Shown here piece after piece: positions 27,784 to 42,500 of a stretch of 64,000 bases of DNA. The notes beneath the pieces are model-generated. The model was not told the origin of the DNA. It saw only the letters and a program-made list of their open reading frames with translations, and made no database searches. Source of the DNA: Neocallimastix lanati (nom. inval.). Taxonomy: Eukaryota > Neocallimastigomycota > Neocallimastigomycetes > Neocallimastigales > Neocallimastigaceae. Positions within the stretch are counted from its first letter, which is position 1. Each line of letters begins with the position of its first letter. The translations under genes and the position numbers were made by a program. The stretch lies in NCBI GenBank assembly GCA_016946835.1, contig JACVTC010000098.1, positions 307,501-371,500 of the forward strand. The letters are read 5' to 3'.

Positions 27784-29365
27784 AGTCAAAATAAAAAAGT
27801 ATTTCAATATATTTCAATTGATTATAATATATTATTTATTACATTTTTAATATAAAATTTTTAAAATTTATTTTTTTTAATTAATTAAAATTATTTTTAT
27901 AATTTTTTTTTTATTTCATAGATAGTTAATAACAATAATTAATAGTATTTTCATTATTTTATCATTCTAATTATAATTGTCATAATAATTTATAGTGCTA
28001 CTATTTTCATTATTTTCATTATTACTTTGTTCTTTTTTTTTCTTTGTTTCTTTTTAAAATGAGTTAAATAAATTCTTAGTAAAAATGATATTTAAATAAT
28101 TATAAATATATTTTATCAAAATAATAAACAAAATTAATACTATTTATTTTATTTGATAGAGATTTAATATTTTTTTTTATTTTATTTTATTTTGTTATAT
28201 AAAATAAAAAAAAAAAAAATAATTGAAATTTGGAAAAAACAAATAAAAAATAAGAAAAAATTTAATAAATTTATAAATATAATTTATTATATTCATCCAT
28301 ATATTACTTTTATATTGTTTCATACATAATTATTTTTTTATATATGCCGATTTTTAAAAGTTTTATTTTTATTTGATTATTTTATTTTGGCCATGAAATG
28401 TTTCAAAGAAAATAATTATTGATATGAAATAGAAATGAATATTGATTTTTTCATAGTTATAAATAAACACATTAATAAATCATAACTAAATAAACAAACA
28501 AACAAATAAATGAATAAATAAATAATTATTAAATCAATGAATATATAATTATTACCTATTAAGATATTTAGATTTCTTTAGTTCTTAAAATCTATTTTTT
28601 TTATTCATTTTTTAATTTTTATTATTATTTTTTAATAATTTATTTAAATATTACTTATTTATTTATTAACTTTTTCCCCAATACTTTTTTTTTTTTTTCT
28701 AAAATCTTGTAAAACATTAATTAATTAATTAATTAATTGAGTAACTGACTATTTTTTTTATTTCTTTTTTGTAGCATTCAAATTTGTAAACAGAAAAAAA
28801 AAAAAAATCAAAATAATTATAATCATAATAGAATTTCATTATATATAAACTTTAATATATAATAATTTCTGTTTTTCCTAAATTAAATAATAAATAATCA
28901 TTATTTAAATAAAAAAAAATAACCGATATTTAATCATTCTTTAGAATTATTAAATAATTATTGTTTTTACTATTAATAGTAATATTAAATTTTTTTTTAA
29001 ATTTTACATTATATAATAGTACATTAGACTGTAATATATGTATTATATATAATTTATATTAAATCTTTTTATTTTTTAAATTCTTATCATCATTTAAATT
29101 TTTTCTTTTTTACAATAGAATTGAATCTATTTATATGTAATTCTAATTGAATATATTAAATTAATTTAAATTTGTTCTCTTATTGCTATACATATCCCCA
29201 AAGGAATGTGTAACTTTTTTTTTTATCTATTAATAATTAATAATTAATCTTTTTATTTATTTATTTTAGTTTGTTATTTTTTATTTATTATTTGTTATAA
29301 TTAAAATAAATAAAATAAATAAAATACAATAAGTAATAAATAATAATTAAATAATTAAATAATTA

Positions 29366-29540
29366 AGTAACAAATAATAAATGCTAGTATAGATAGCAAA
29401 AATTACAAAAAAGTAATTAAATAATTAAGTAATTAAAGTAATAAATAATAAATGTTAGTATAGATAGCAAAAATTACAAATAAGTAATTAAAGTAACAAA
29501 TAATAAATGATAGTAGAGATATCAAAAATTGCAAATAAAT
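29366..29540 (+). repeat. Tandem repeat with AGTATAGATAGCAAAAATTAC core
   Basis: Three copies, with cores at about 29385, 29457 and 29512 (third diverged), separated by AATTAAGTAA-type spacers. Confidence 0.85.
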
Positions 29541-30835
29541 AAATAAATAATTAATTAATTATTGTAAATTATAACTATCCTAAATATCTTTTCTTCAATG
29601 CACGAAAAAAACATATCTGTCCAATATTGCATAAGTGCCCTTCTATAACAATGAGGGATTGGCTTGGGGCCATAATATTTTTTAAATTTGTGTTTTGAAT
29701 TACATTCATAGATTATAGTCATTGATGTGGGAGGAATCTATGGCAGCCGCTATTGCAGAAAAGTAGAAAAAACAAAAACAAAAACAAAAAATTCTACGAA
29801 CGTACTATTACGGACTCTACTGAATTAATTTGCATATATATAACTCGGTATTGAATACAATTAAAGCGGTACACATATACGTACACTCATTTCAGTGCAA
29901 CACATACGAGGCAGACATTAAATTGATCATTAGTTAAATATATGCATGCAAATATCTTAAATAATTAAATAATTAAATAAATAATAACTAATTGAATAGT
30001 GAATATAGAATAATATATAATTAAATAATAAATAATAAATCATTAAATAATTAAATTATAAATAATAAATAATAAATAATTTAATAAATAATTAAATAAG
30101 TAAATAATAAATAAATAATAAATAATAAATAATAAATAATAAATAATAAATAATTGAATAATTAAATAATAAATAATTAGATACTGAAAGTTGAATTAAA
30201 AAATAATAATAGTATATATAATAAAATTCTGATAAAGTAATTATACAACATATAATTGATATATTAATAATTGTTAAAACGCACATTTCATGTAATAAAA
30301 GTCAGCCAAAACCATTAGAAAGGATTTAATAATTATATTGTGATGTCCGATTATACTATTAATAAAAAAAAAAAAAAGCATTAAATATAATAAATTTATT
30401 AAAATTTACAATAATAAATTATTTTACATTCCGTTTCAATTTATTTTTATTTTCTATTTTACATTAAAATAATCATCATTACTGAAAATAAGTCGAGTTT
30501 TTTTTTTTTATATTAAATATTTTTATTTTTTTTTTATTAAATATTTTTATATTTTATTTTTTTAACAATGAGAGTCTTAATACGTCAAACAGAATAACCA
30601 TTGGTTTATTCAAGGCTACTAATGTTTTCTTAATATTATTATTATAAATTGTTTTTAGTTAAACGAATGAACTATATATTCTATTCTATCTTTAATATAT
30701 TAGTCATTGAAGAAAATTGAGAATTGAACGCAAGAATTAGCCTTTTGTAACAAAAAAATATGAATAGTAAATAAATAAATAATAATAAATAATAAATAAT
30801 AAATAATAAATAATTTAATAATAAATGATTTAATA

Positions 30836-30836
30836 G

Positions 30837-30867
<31 letters not shown>

Positions 30868-30874
30868 ACAAAAA

Positions 30875-30917
<43 letters not shown>
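30836..30917 (+). repeat. (AAAT)n microsatellite
   Basis: About 80 bp of AAAT units with one AAAC interruption. Shorter AAAT/TTTA arrays recur across the window, for example 53938-54040. Confidence 0.95.
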
Positions 30918-30919
<2 letters not shown>

Positions 30920-33198
30920 AGAAATTATTTGATATTTTATATACTTGCATTTATTATATAAAATAACAATATATTAATTTATTAATTGGCAATATATAAA
31001 TAGTAATTATTTAAATGAATTTATAAATATACAAAAAAAAATTTTTTGGGAATCTTATAATATTTAAATTATTATGTATTATTTTTTATATTTGATACAT
31101 CTCATAATATATAATAATATATAGTAATCAAAATAAATTAAAAAAAACATTTTGTTTGAAAAAAATAAATATATTATTAAATATATTGAATATATATTAA
31201 GAATATGTATAAAAAATTGTTCCATATATTTTATTTATATATCTAAAATTAGCCTATGAATAAATAGTTGCTATAAATTGTCAATTAAATAGTTAATAGA
31301 TAATATATATCAAAATAAATATAATACTTAATATATATATTTAATATATATAACGTTTTATTTATCATGTATAATATTATTTTATATTGCTTTCATATAT
31401 AAAATATGAAGGTAGTGTATAAATTCAATACAATATAATATATAAAAACATAATATATAATTAAAAAATATATTGAATTATATTCATGAATATAAATTCA
31501 AATAAAATATATTTTTTTTATTTTAGATCAAAAGTTGTTGAAAATAATTGTTACAGTATTGTATATATATATTATACATATAATATTTATATATTATTTA
31601 AATTTAAAATAAGATATTTCATAATATATTTCTATTTATTATTTTTAGAAATATTAATAATTTTTTTATATTTTATTATTTTATTTTTTTATTTATTTTA
31701 TTTTATTATATTTAAATTAATTTTTTTTTAGATTTATGTTGGGTTGGGTTCATTTATCTAGACATCCATTGACTTTTATTTATTTAGTTTATTAGTGTTT
31801 CATTTATTAACTTTGCTTTGGGGAAGTGTTGAGAGTCAATTATTGAATACTAATAAAAAAAAAAAAGTATATTCATTAATAAAAATGTAAATTCAAAATA
31901 GAAAATTAAAATAATATATATTAATATATAATAGACAATATATATAATATTTGATTTATATACTATATTTATTAATTATACTATTAAAAAATATTACAAA
32001 GTTTTTCTTTTTATATTATAATTATTATCATCATTATATCTATGTTTATTTATTAATAATATTAAAAAAAATATTAATAATAAAATAAATACATAATTAA
32101 AAAAAATTAAAATATTATGATTCTTCATTTTTATTTGTGTATTTATTTATTTTAATTATAATCCGAAAATCTTATAAAAAGATAACTTTCGACCTTTTTT
32201 TTTTTTTTTTTCTTCACTCACACTTTAAAATACAATTTTATAGGATATAATAGAAAATATATTATTTTATTATTATCTAATATAAAATTCCTTTTTATAA
32301 AAGACTTTTTTAATATTTATTAATTTAAAAAGTTAAAAGGAATTATTTTTTAAATTTTCATAAAAAAAAATTTGTAAAAATTATTATTTTAAAATAAATA
32401 TTTTTGTTTTAAAAAAAAAATAATAAAACTTTTTAAACTTATAAAATACTATATATTAACTATACTCTCTTCTTCTAAATAGTTAATATTCCTATTTTAA
32501 GTTTATATCTTTTATTATTATTATAGCTATTAAATATTTTATAAAATAGTTTTTTTTTACTTTCTTCTTTAAAAAAAAAGGATTATTTTATAAATTATCT
32601 AAAGGTTAATTATTTAAATACCTAAAATTGTATTACAACTATCATAATAATATCTTTATTAGAATTCATATTTCCAAAAAATATATAATATTTATTAAAA
32701 AGAAAAGGTAAAATTATATTTAGTTTTATTTAAATAAATATAAATAATATATTAGAAAAGAATAATATTTTTATATTGCTTTAATATCATAAAAGAAAGG
32801 ATAGATAGAAAGAAATTTTATATACGTTTTTAATATGAAAAGAAAAGAGAAATATAGGAAAATATGAAGTTTAAAAGATATAGCATTAATAAACGAGAAA
32901 ATAAAAAATAAATAATAATTAATTGAAATAAAAATGAGCAGTATTTTTTTTATTTTTTAAAAAAAAAAAGGCAAATTTATTATACAAAATAGAGAATAAA
33001 TAGAAAAAATTTTTTTAATAATTATAATTTTAATAAATGGTGTGATAATCCAAAAAAAAAAAAAAATTGATTTATTAAAAAATTTCATGAATTAAAATTT
33101 ATATTGATATTATTACATTATTTATTAAAAATATATAAAAATTTTCAAAAATGTTATGTTTGCATCGAAATTTTAATTAATATAATTATTTATTCTTT

Positions 33199-33582
33199 TT
33201 CCCCAAAAAATTTTTATTAAAATTCCAACCAATCAAAATTAAATTTTTTTTAGATTTACATTTAATAAGTTTAATCATAAAAAATATTAATAAAATTAAA
33301 TATATAATAAATAAATAAATAAGTAAAAAATAATTTAATTATTTTTAATAATAATTATTATTATTATTTTTTTTTGATAGTTTAAATAATATATATTTTT
33401 TAATTAAAAATAATGAAAAAAATTATTATAATTTAAATATTATTGATTAAAAGAATGTATTATTAACAATTTTATTATTATTATATTCATTTATTAAAAT
33501 TAATTAGATATTCATATCTTTTAAATTAGAAAATTAGAATTATTTTTATATTTATATAATTATTTGATAACAAAAAACTACT
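33199..33582 (+). promoter_or_regulatory. Probable promoter region of the fatty acid synthase gene
   Basis: Two motifs stand out upstream of the ATG at 33583. One is TTCCCCAA (33199-33206), the reverse of the TTGGGGAA motif that recurs in the desert. The other is CCAACCAATCA with a CCAAT box (33229-33233), about 350 bp upstream. The rest is A/T only. Transcription start and factor binding are not shown by the sequence. Confidence 0.4.
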
Positions 33583-36500
33583 ATGGGTGCTATCTCTACT
33601 ATTGAACCAGATACAGAAAATACCACTACTGTATCTCCAAAGGTTATTAAGAGCCAAAAGAATGCAGCTAAGGCTCCAGCTGTTGTCGAAACTCCAGTTG
33701 TTACTGAAGTTAAGAGTGAATCTAATTCTACTCGTTTATTAGTTTTCGATAAAATTATTGAAAACTTCAAGTTCACTATTCACGTTCCAGAAGAAAACTG
33801 GTCCTGTGCTGAACAAATTGCTTATGATTTCAACTCTTCCTTCGAAAATACTTTCGTTGCTGATGATGAAGATGTTGAAAAGAAAAATACTTTAAATGGT
33901 TTCTGGATTTATGTTAATTTCATGGAATTCGCTACTCGTTACCAAGCTAATAGTAAGACTTTATTAACTCAAAAGGATATTACTCGTTTATTAATTAATT
34001 TATTCATTGATTTCAGTTCTCGTTTCCTTAAGGGTAATGATATTCATATTAGAACTCGTCACTTTGAACATGAATTCCGTATTCAAGTTATTCAACACTA
34101 CTACACTGTCTTTGATTACTTACAAAAGGATGAAGAAGCTGCCAATGCTATTGCTAACTTCTTACCTGTTGAACCAGCTTTAGCTAAGGCTGTACGTGCT
34201 GGTGATGCTCTTGCTCTTGCTGTTTTCGGTGGTCAAGGTTACCCAGGTTTCAATGAAATACTTCAAGCCTACACTATCTATGGTGCTATTGTTCGTGATT
34301 ACATTGCTGAACTTTCCACTGTTTTAAAGGAATTAGCTGCTAAGCCAGAATTCGAACGTACCTACAAGCAAGGTCTTGATATCTTAAAGTGGTTACGTAA
34401 TCCAGAATCTCTTCCAGAAGATGCTTACCTTGATTCTGCTCCAGTTTCTTTCCCATTAATTGGTATTGTTCAATTAGTTCAATACTTAATTCTTTTCCGT
34501 TCCTTCCGTAAAACTCCAGATTGGGCTCGTCGTTTATTCGCTGGTACTACTGGTCACTCTCAAGGTTTAGTTACTTCTGTTGTTATTGCCTCCTCCGGTA
34601 CTGAAGAAGAATACTTAGAAAACTCTAAGAAGGCTGTTTCCTTATTATTCTTAATCGGTGCTCGTTCCCAACAAATCTTTGCTATTACCCCATTATCTCC
34701 AGAAACCCTTCAAGAAATTGCTGATAATGGTGATGAAAATGATATGCCAACTTGTATGCTTTCCATTAACGGTTTACCAGAAGCTACCGTTCGCCAAACT
34801 GTTAATGAAATTAACAAATTCATTGAAGAACCAGATCGTAAGGTTACCATTTCTCTTATCAACGGTCTTCGTATGATCGTTGTTACCGGTGCTCCAGAAT
34901 CTCTTCAAAACCTTAAGATGACTCTTAAGAAGATTCAAGCTGGTCCAAACGAAGATCAATCTCGTATTCCATTCTCTAAGAGAAAGCAAGTCTTCACCAT
35001 GAAGTTCCTTTCTGTTACTATTCCAGCTCACAATGAAATCTTAAAGGATGCTGCTGAATTAGTTGTTGATGATGCTGCCAAGTTAAACATTACTTTCCCA
35101 ACTAAGAACTTAGCTATTCCAGTTTACCGTACCGATAACGGTGTTGACATGAAGGAAGAAGCTGAAGTTACCGATGTTGTCGAGTCTGTTGTCAACCAAA
35201 TTTGTATTTTACCAGTTGATTGGGTTAAGGCTACTAATGTTCCAGGTTTAACTCATGTTTTAGATTTCGGACCTGGTGGTGCCTCTGGTATCGGTTCTCT
35301 TATTCAAAAGAACAAGGAAGGTACTGGTGTTCAAGTTATCCTTTCTGGTACTATTGCCAGTACTAACCCAGACTTAAAGTGCAAGATGTATGCTTACACT
35401 ACTGAAGTTGAAGATTTACCATATGGTATTAACTGGGCTAAGGAATTCGCTCCAAAACTTATTAGAAATGCCGATGGTGAACTCTTAATGGATACTCGTT
35501 ACACTCGTTTAACTGGTCGTCCACCTCTTCTTGTTGGTGGTATGACTCCAACTACTGCTAACTCCCAATTTGTTTCTGCTGTTATTAATGCCGGTTACAA
35601 TGTTGAAGTTGGTTGTGGTGCTCTTTACGCTCCTCACGTCTTAGATAAGTGTATTAAGGAAATTGTTGAAAAGATTCCAGATGGTGAAGGTATTCTCTGT
35701 AATATTGTTTTCCTTAACCAACGTCTTTGGGCCTTCCAATTCCCAGGTGTCTTAGATATGCGTAAGAACCGTGGTATTCGTATTGAAGGTATTACCATTG
35801 CTGCTGGTGTCCCATCTCTTGAATACTGTAAAAAGATGATCCCACAACTTATTGATGCTGGTATTCCATACATTGGTTTCAAGCCAGGTAACCGTGATGC
35901 TATCCTTAAGGTTATTCAAATCGCTCGTACCTTCCCACAAATGCCAATTGTTGTTGAATGGACTGGTGGACGTAGTGGTGGTCACCACTCTTGTGAAGAT
36001 TTCTATGCTCCAATTCTTGAAACTTACGCTGCCTTACGTAAGCAATCTAACATTGTTGTCGTTGTTGGTTCCGGTTTTGGTGATGATGTTGAAACTCTTC
36101 CATTCATCACTGGTGACTGGAGTATTGAATTAGGTTACCCACCAATGCCATTTGATGGTTTATTAGTTGGTTCTCGTGTCTGTGTTGCTAAGGAAGCTCT
36201 TACCAGTGATGGTATTAAGGAAGTTATTGTAAACACCCCAGGTATTGAAGACCAATCCCAATGGGAAAAGTCCTATGATCGTCCAGTTGGTGGTGTTGTC
36301 ACTGTCGAATCTGAATATGGTGAACCAATTCACAAGATTGCCACTCGTGGTATTATGTTCTGGAAGGAATTAGATAAGACTATCTTCTCTATTCACGATC
36401 CAAAGAAGAGATTAGAAAAGCTTCTTGAAAAGAAGGACTACATTATTGAACGTCTTAACAAGGACTTCCAAAAGGTTTGGTTCGGTCAAAAGAACGGTAA

Positions 36501-39500
36501 GCCATGTGATATTGAAGAAATGACCTACGAAGAAGTTATTCTCCGTTTAATTGAATTACTTTTCGTTCAAAAGCGTAAGGAATGGTTAGATGTCAGTCAC
36601 TTAAAGACCACCGCTGACTTCATTTACCGTACTGAAGAACGTTTTGTTAAGGATGGTTCTAAGGAAACCTTCCTTTCCAGTATGGATGATCTTAAAGTTG
36701 AAGATCCAGTTGCTCTCATGAAGGAATTCTTCGATACTCGTGCTCCAGGAGCTCGTACTGAATTATTAGCTACTGAAGATGTTCAATACTTTATTGGTTT
36801 GACCCGTAACAAGGACAGAAAACCACCACCATTCATCTGTGTTCTCGATGATGAATTCCACGTTTGGTTAAAGCGTGATAGTTTATGGCAAGCTGAAGAT
36901 TTAGATGCCGTTGTCGATCAAGACCCACAACGTGTTGCTATTTTACAAGGTCCAGTCGCCATTCGTCACTCTAAGATTGCCAACCAACCAGTCAAGGAAA
37001 TCTTAGACGGTATCATCAAGTCTCACATTAAGTCCATTGAAGCTCGTTACTACGCCAATCGTGCTGTACCAAATGTTGAATACCTTGGTGGTACTCCAAT
37101 CCCAGCTAACGTTACTGAAGTTCCAGCTAACGTTAAGGTTGAAAAGGATGGTAACACTATGATCTACACTCTTCCAGCTAAGGAAGAAGACTTACCAGAT
37201 GATAAGGAATGGATTGAATTTATTTCTGGTCCAAAGTACGGTTGGTTAAGAGCCCTCTTATGTACTCCAACTGTTGCCCGTAACAAGTCCATCACTCACA
37301 ACCGTTTCAAGCGTGTCTTCAAGCCACGTACTAGCCAAATTGTTAAGATCTTCCACAACAATGAAGGTGATATTACCAAGATTGAAATCTTTGGTTGGAA
37401 CCGTAGTATGGAACTTCCAGCTCTTGAAGCTGAAATTGATAGTCAACGTGTCATTACTGTTGGTTTACGTGAATGGGGTGTTCCAGGTGTTGCTGGTGCT
37501 GAAGTTATGAAGCTTCTCTTCCGTTACACTCCAAACCAAGGTTCCACTCCAATCCATGAAGTCATGGAAGGTCGTAACAGACGTATTGCTGAATTCTACT
37601 ACAACTTATGGTACGGTCCAGAGGATTCTGGTGATGGTTGGGGTGATTTAACTTCCATCTACAAGTGTAAGAAGCGTGTTACCGAAGAAGATGTTAAGTT
37701 CTTCTCTGATGTTACTCGTTACACTCATCCATCTAACAAGGTCGTTCCATCCATGGACTTTATCATCGTTACCTCCTGGGTTTCTGTCTTCAAGACTATC
37801 TTTGCTAAGGAATTCGATGCTGATATTACTCGTTTAGTTCACATGAACAATGGTTATGAAGTTATTGACCCACGCCCATTAAAGATCGGAGAACTCGTCG
37901 ATACTCGTTCCATCATTTCTGCTGTTACTAACCTTGACTCTGGTAAGTTAATTGAAGTTACCGGTCATGTCTTCAGAGAAGGTAAGGAATTCGTTAAGGT
38001 TACCTCTAGCTTCTTATGTCGTGGTAAGTTTGATGACTACAACATGACCTTCAACATCCGTGATGAACCAGAATACATTCTTGAAGTTAAGGATGATAAG
38101 ATTCTTAATGCTCTCATGACTCGTAAGTACATTTCCTTCACTGAACCAGAAAAGATTCAAGTTGGTGTTAAGTTAGTTTTGAAGTTGAAGACTGAAAAGC
38201 GTTTCGCTACCAAGAACACTTACAGTAGCATTACCACTAAGGGTAAGATTTTCATTAACCACAGTGCTGTTCACGGTTTCCAAATGGAAGAAGTTGGTCA
38301 ATTTAACTACGACAGTACTACTGATGAAAAGTTAGAAGGTAAGAAAGAAACTCTCGGTAACCCAGCCATTGAATTCGTTAAGAAGTACGCTAAGGCTAAC
38401 GATCGTAAGATCTACTTTGAAAATGGTGGTTACAACATTCTTCCAAAGGGTGTCACCCTTCTTCAACGTGCTCCAAACACTAACGAAGATTACTCTCTTG
38501 CCTCTGGTGATGTTAATCCAATTCACACCAACTACTACTTTGCTAACTTGGCTGATCTTGATGTTCCAATTACTCACGGTATGTGGACTAGTGCCGCTAC
38601 TCGTCGTTACATTGAAACCTATGCCGCTGATAATGATGCTGAACGTGTCGTTTCCTACAAGGTTAACTTTATTGGTATGGTTTCTCCAAAGGATGAACTT
38701 CGTACCAGCCTTACTCATGTTGGTATGCACAATGGTAGAAAGATCATTAAGGTTTCCGTTAAGGACTTACGTACTAACGAAACCGTTATGGAAGGTGAAG
38801 CCGAAGTTAAGCAAAAGCCAACTGCCTACGTTTTCACTGGTCAAGGTGCTCAAGAAGTTGGTATGGGTCAAGAACTCTACAACAAATCTGCTGTTGCCAA
38901 GGCTGTTTGGGATAGAGCTGATGCCTACTTAATGAAGAAGTATGGTTACTCTATCTTAGAAATTGTTCGTACTAATCCAAAGTCTCTTACCGTCTACTTT
39001 GGTGGTGAAGAAGGTGAAAAGATTCGTGAAAATTACATCAACATGACCTGTGAAATTATTGATTCCAACGGAAAGGTTCAAACCAAGCGTATGTTCCCAG
39101 AAATCGATGAAAACACTCTCTACTACGAATACAAGTCCCCAACTGGTTTATTAAATGCTACTCAATTCACTCAACCAGCTATTACTCTTACTGAAAAGGC
39201 TGCCTTTGAAGATATGCTCGAAAATGGTTACATCTGTGATGATGCTGTCTATGCTGGTCACTCTCTTGGTGAATATGCCGCTCTTTCTTGTGTCGCTAAC
39301 ACCTTGAGTATTGAAAGTATGGCTGAAATTGTCTTCTACCGTGGTCTTGTTATGCAATCCTCTGTCGAAAGAGATGAATTAAACCGTTCTGACTACGCTA
39401 TGTGTGCCGTTAATCCAGTTCGTGTCCATCCATACTTCTCTTACGATTTATTAGTTGAAGTTGTTAAGAAGATTAACAGTGAACACGGAGGACTCTTGGA

Positions 39501-42500
39501 AATTGTTAATTACAACGTTGAAAACTATCAATACGTTGTTACCGGTGATTTAACTTCTCTTGAAGCTCTTAAGAACTTATTAACTAACCTTCGTGCTGAA
39601 TCAAAGAAGTTCATTGCCTTATACAAGGAAGATGCTACTCAAGCTATGGATCTCTTAAACGAAAAGGTTTGTATCTACGTTAAATTAGCTGAAGAACGTA
39701 AGGCTAAGGAAGGTTTCTTCAATATTGAAAGAGGTGCTGCTACTATTCCACTTCGTGGTATTGATGTTCCATTCCACTCCAGTTACTTACTTTGGGGTGT
39801 TCCAACCTTCCGTGAATTACTTCATCAACGTGTCCGTCGCGAAGATGTTGATGTTAAATGTCTTGTTGGTCGTTACATTCCAAACTTAATGGGTGAACCA
39901 TTCTCTGTTGAAAAGGATTACGCTATTCGTCTTCAAAAGCGTACTAACTCTACCTACTTGGAAAAGATTATTGAAGAATGGGATGATCATTTATTCGAAA
40001 TTCCATACATTATTATGGTTGAATTATTAGCTTATCAATTAGCTTCTGCTGTTCAATGGATTAAGACTCAAGAATTCTTATTCAGTTCTAAGAATAAGGG
40101 TGGTGCTGATGTTGAACGTCTTATTGAATTCGGTCCAACTCCAACTTTAGTTGGTATGGCTAAACGTACTCTTGGTATGAACTTTGCTAAATCTGATCTT
40201 GCTCTCGGTAAGAAACGTCAACTTTTATCTTACGCTAAGAATACTACTGAAATTTATTATGAATTTGATGATGCTGAGTTTGAAGAAGAAGCTGATGTTG
40301 CTCCAGTTGAAGAAGCTCCAAAGGCTGCTCCAGCTCCAACTCCAGCTCCAGCCCCAGTTCCAGTTGCTGCTCCAGCTCCAGTTGCTGCCGCTCCAGCTGC
40401 TTCTGTAGCTGATGCTCCAGTTACTGCTACTGAAATTTTACGTGCTATCTTAGCTCAAAAGTTAAAGAAGTCAATTGGTGAAGTTCCATTAAATAAATCT
40501 ATTAAGGAATTATCTGGTGGTCGTAGTACCATTCAAAATGAAGTTTCTGGTGATTTACATACTGAATTTGGTGGTAACTCTATTCCATTAAAGGCTGAAG
40601 AACTTGCTCTTGAAGAACTTGGTAAACAAATTTCTTCTACTTTCAATGGTCAATTAGGTAAATACACTACTCAAATGATTAACCGTATGCTTTCTGGTAA
40701 GATGCCAGCAGGTTTCTCTGCTTCTGCTGTTAAGACTTACTTAGCTAATACCTACGGTCTTGGTAAGGGTCGTACTGATGGTGTTTTATTAGTTGCTATT
40801 ACTATGGAACCATCCTCTCGTTTAGGTTCTGAAGCTGATGCTCAAGGATGGTTAGATAATGTTGTTAGTGCTTACTCTGCTGCTTCTGGTGTTGCCATTA
40901 GTAAGGGTAGTGCTGCTCCAGCTGCTGCTATTGCTGCTCCAGTTATGCCAGTTGCTGCTATGCCAGTTGCTGTTTCTGCCGGTCCAGCTGCTGCTGTTGC
41001 TGATGCTCCAATTTCACCAAACGAAATTATTCGTGTTATGTTGGCTCAAAAGTTAAAGAAGTCCATTAATGAAATTCCAATGTCTAAATCTATTAAGGAA
41101 TTATCTGGTGGTCGTAGTACCGTTCAAAATGAAGTTTCTGGTGATTTACATACTGAATTTGGTGGTAACTCTATTCCATTAAAGGCTGAAGAACTTGCTA
41201 TTACTGAATTAGGTGGTGCCATTGGTGCTAACCACAATGGTAAATTAGGTAAATACACCTCTACTATGGTCAACCGTATGCTTAGTGGTAAGATGCCAGC
41301 TGGTTTTTCTGCCTCTAAGGCTAGAGAATACCTTAAGAGTAGCTATGGTTTAGGTGAAAAGAGAACCGATGGTGTTTTACTTTACAGTACTACCATTGAA
41401 CCAACTTCTCGTTTAGGTTCTGAAGCTGATGCTCAAGCTTGGTTAGATAAGGCTGTTGATCTCTACTCTGGCGCTAACTCTCTTGGTCTTTCTAAGGGTG
41501 GAGCCGGTGGTGCCGTTGCTGCTGCCGTTCCAGGTGTTGCTGCTATGGGTATGGTCAATAGTGCTGAAGTTACTGCCTTAAAGATGAAACAAGATTCTCT
41601 TATTCGTACTCAATTAGAAAACTATGCCAAATACCTTGGTGTTGATTTACGTGAAGATCAAAAGAAATTAGTTGCTTCTGCTGAATCCACTGCTAAGCTT
41701 CAATCTGATCTTGATCTCTGGTTCGATGAACATGGTGAAGATTATGCCAACGGTATTAAGCCAATGTTCACTAGTAAGAAGGCTCGTACCTACGATTCTA
41801 GTTGGAATTGGGGTTACCAAGACTTCTGGTTCATGGTTTATGATATTCTTGCTGGTGAAAAGAAGGATGCTGATGCTCTTATTGCTTCAGATGTCTTCAG
41901 AACCATGGTGAATCGTGCTAATGCTTCCTTAGAACAACAAATTGAATTTGTTCACCGTAAGGTCGTTGCTGATCAAAAGGATGCTGAAATTAAGGCTACT
42001 CTTGAAAAGGTTACTGGTGCTCTCTTAGAAGCTATCAAGGCCTCCTCTGGTAAGCCAGTCTTTAAGTTCAACGGTCCATTCCAAGCTCCACATGCTCTCG
42101 TTGATGAAGAAGGTCAAATGATCTACAAGGAAATTCCACGTAAGGGTATTAACAGTGCCGTTGATTACGTTAAGGAAATGGAAGAAGGTGCTATGCAAAC
42201 CATTGGTTCTACTACCAAGAAGGTTCCATTCCTTTTTGTTCGTGACCAAGCTGCTAATGGTGTTGACAATGTTGATGAAGCCATGTCTAAGGTTTACTTA
42301 AACGAACTTAAGAAGATTGCTGAAGATGGTATCTCCTTCGCTGGTAAGCACGTTCTTATCACTGGTTGTGGTAGAAACTCAATTGGTGAATGTGTTCTTA
42401 AGTACCTCTTAGCTGGTGGTGCTAAGGTTGTTGCTACTACCTCTAGCTACCGTCGTGCTACTATGGAACACTTTAGAAGTCTTTATGAACAAGTTGGTAC

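Larger units (their letters stand above)
17700..33198. other. Gene desert of about 16 kb
   Basis: No supportable gene on either strand. Sequence is nearly all A/T, with minisatellites (19.8-21.7, 22.4-23.0, 29.4-29.5 kb), homopolymers over 20 bp (for example 18299-18326, 25049-25080, 26130-26157, 27363-27398, 27742-27776) and TTTA/TAAA tracts. Small GC-containing patches at about 23370-23510, 25690-25790, 29580-29950, 30570-30760 and 31735-31850 look like decayed inserts. Frames in them are short: about 45 codons at 23366-23508 plus strand, about 53 codons at 29577-29735 minus strand. Nine of the ten TTGGGGAA-type motifs lie in or just left of this region. Confidence 0.75.

Noticed and set aside
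31486-31731. 81-codon hydrophobic frame
   Set aside because: A/T composition artefact without family features.
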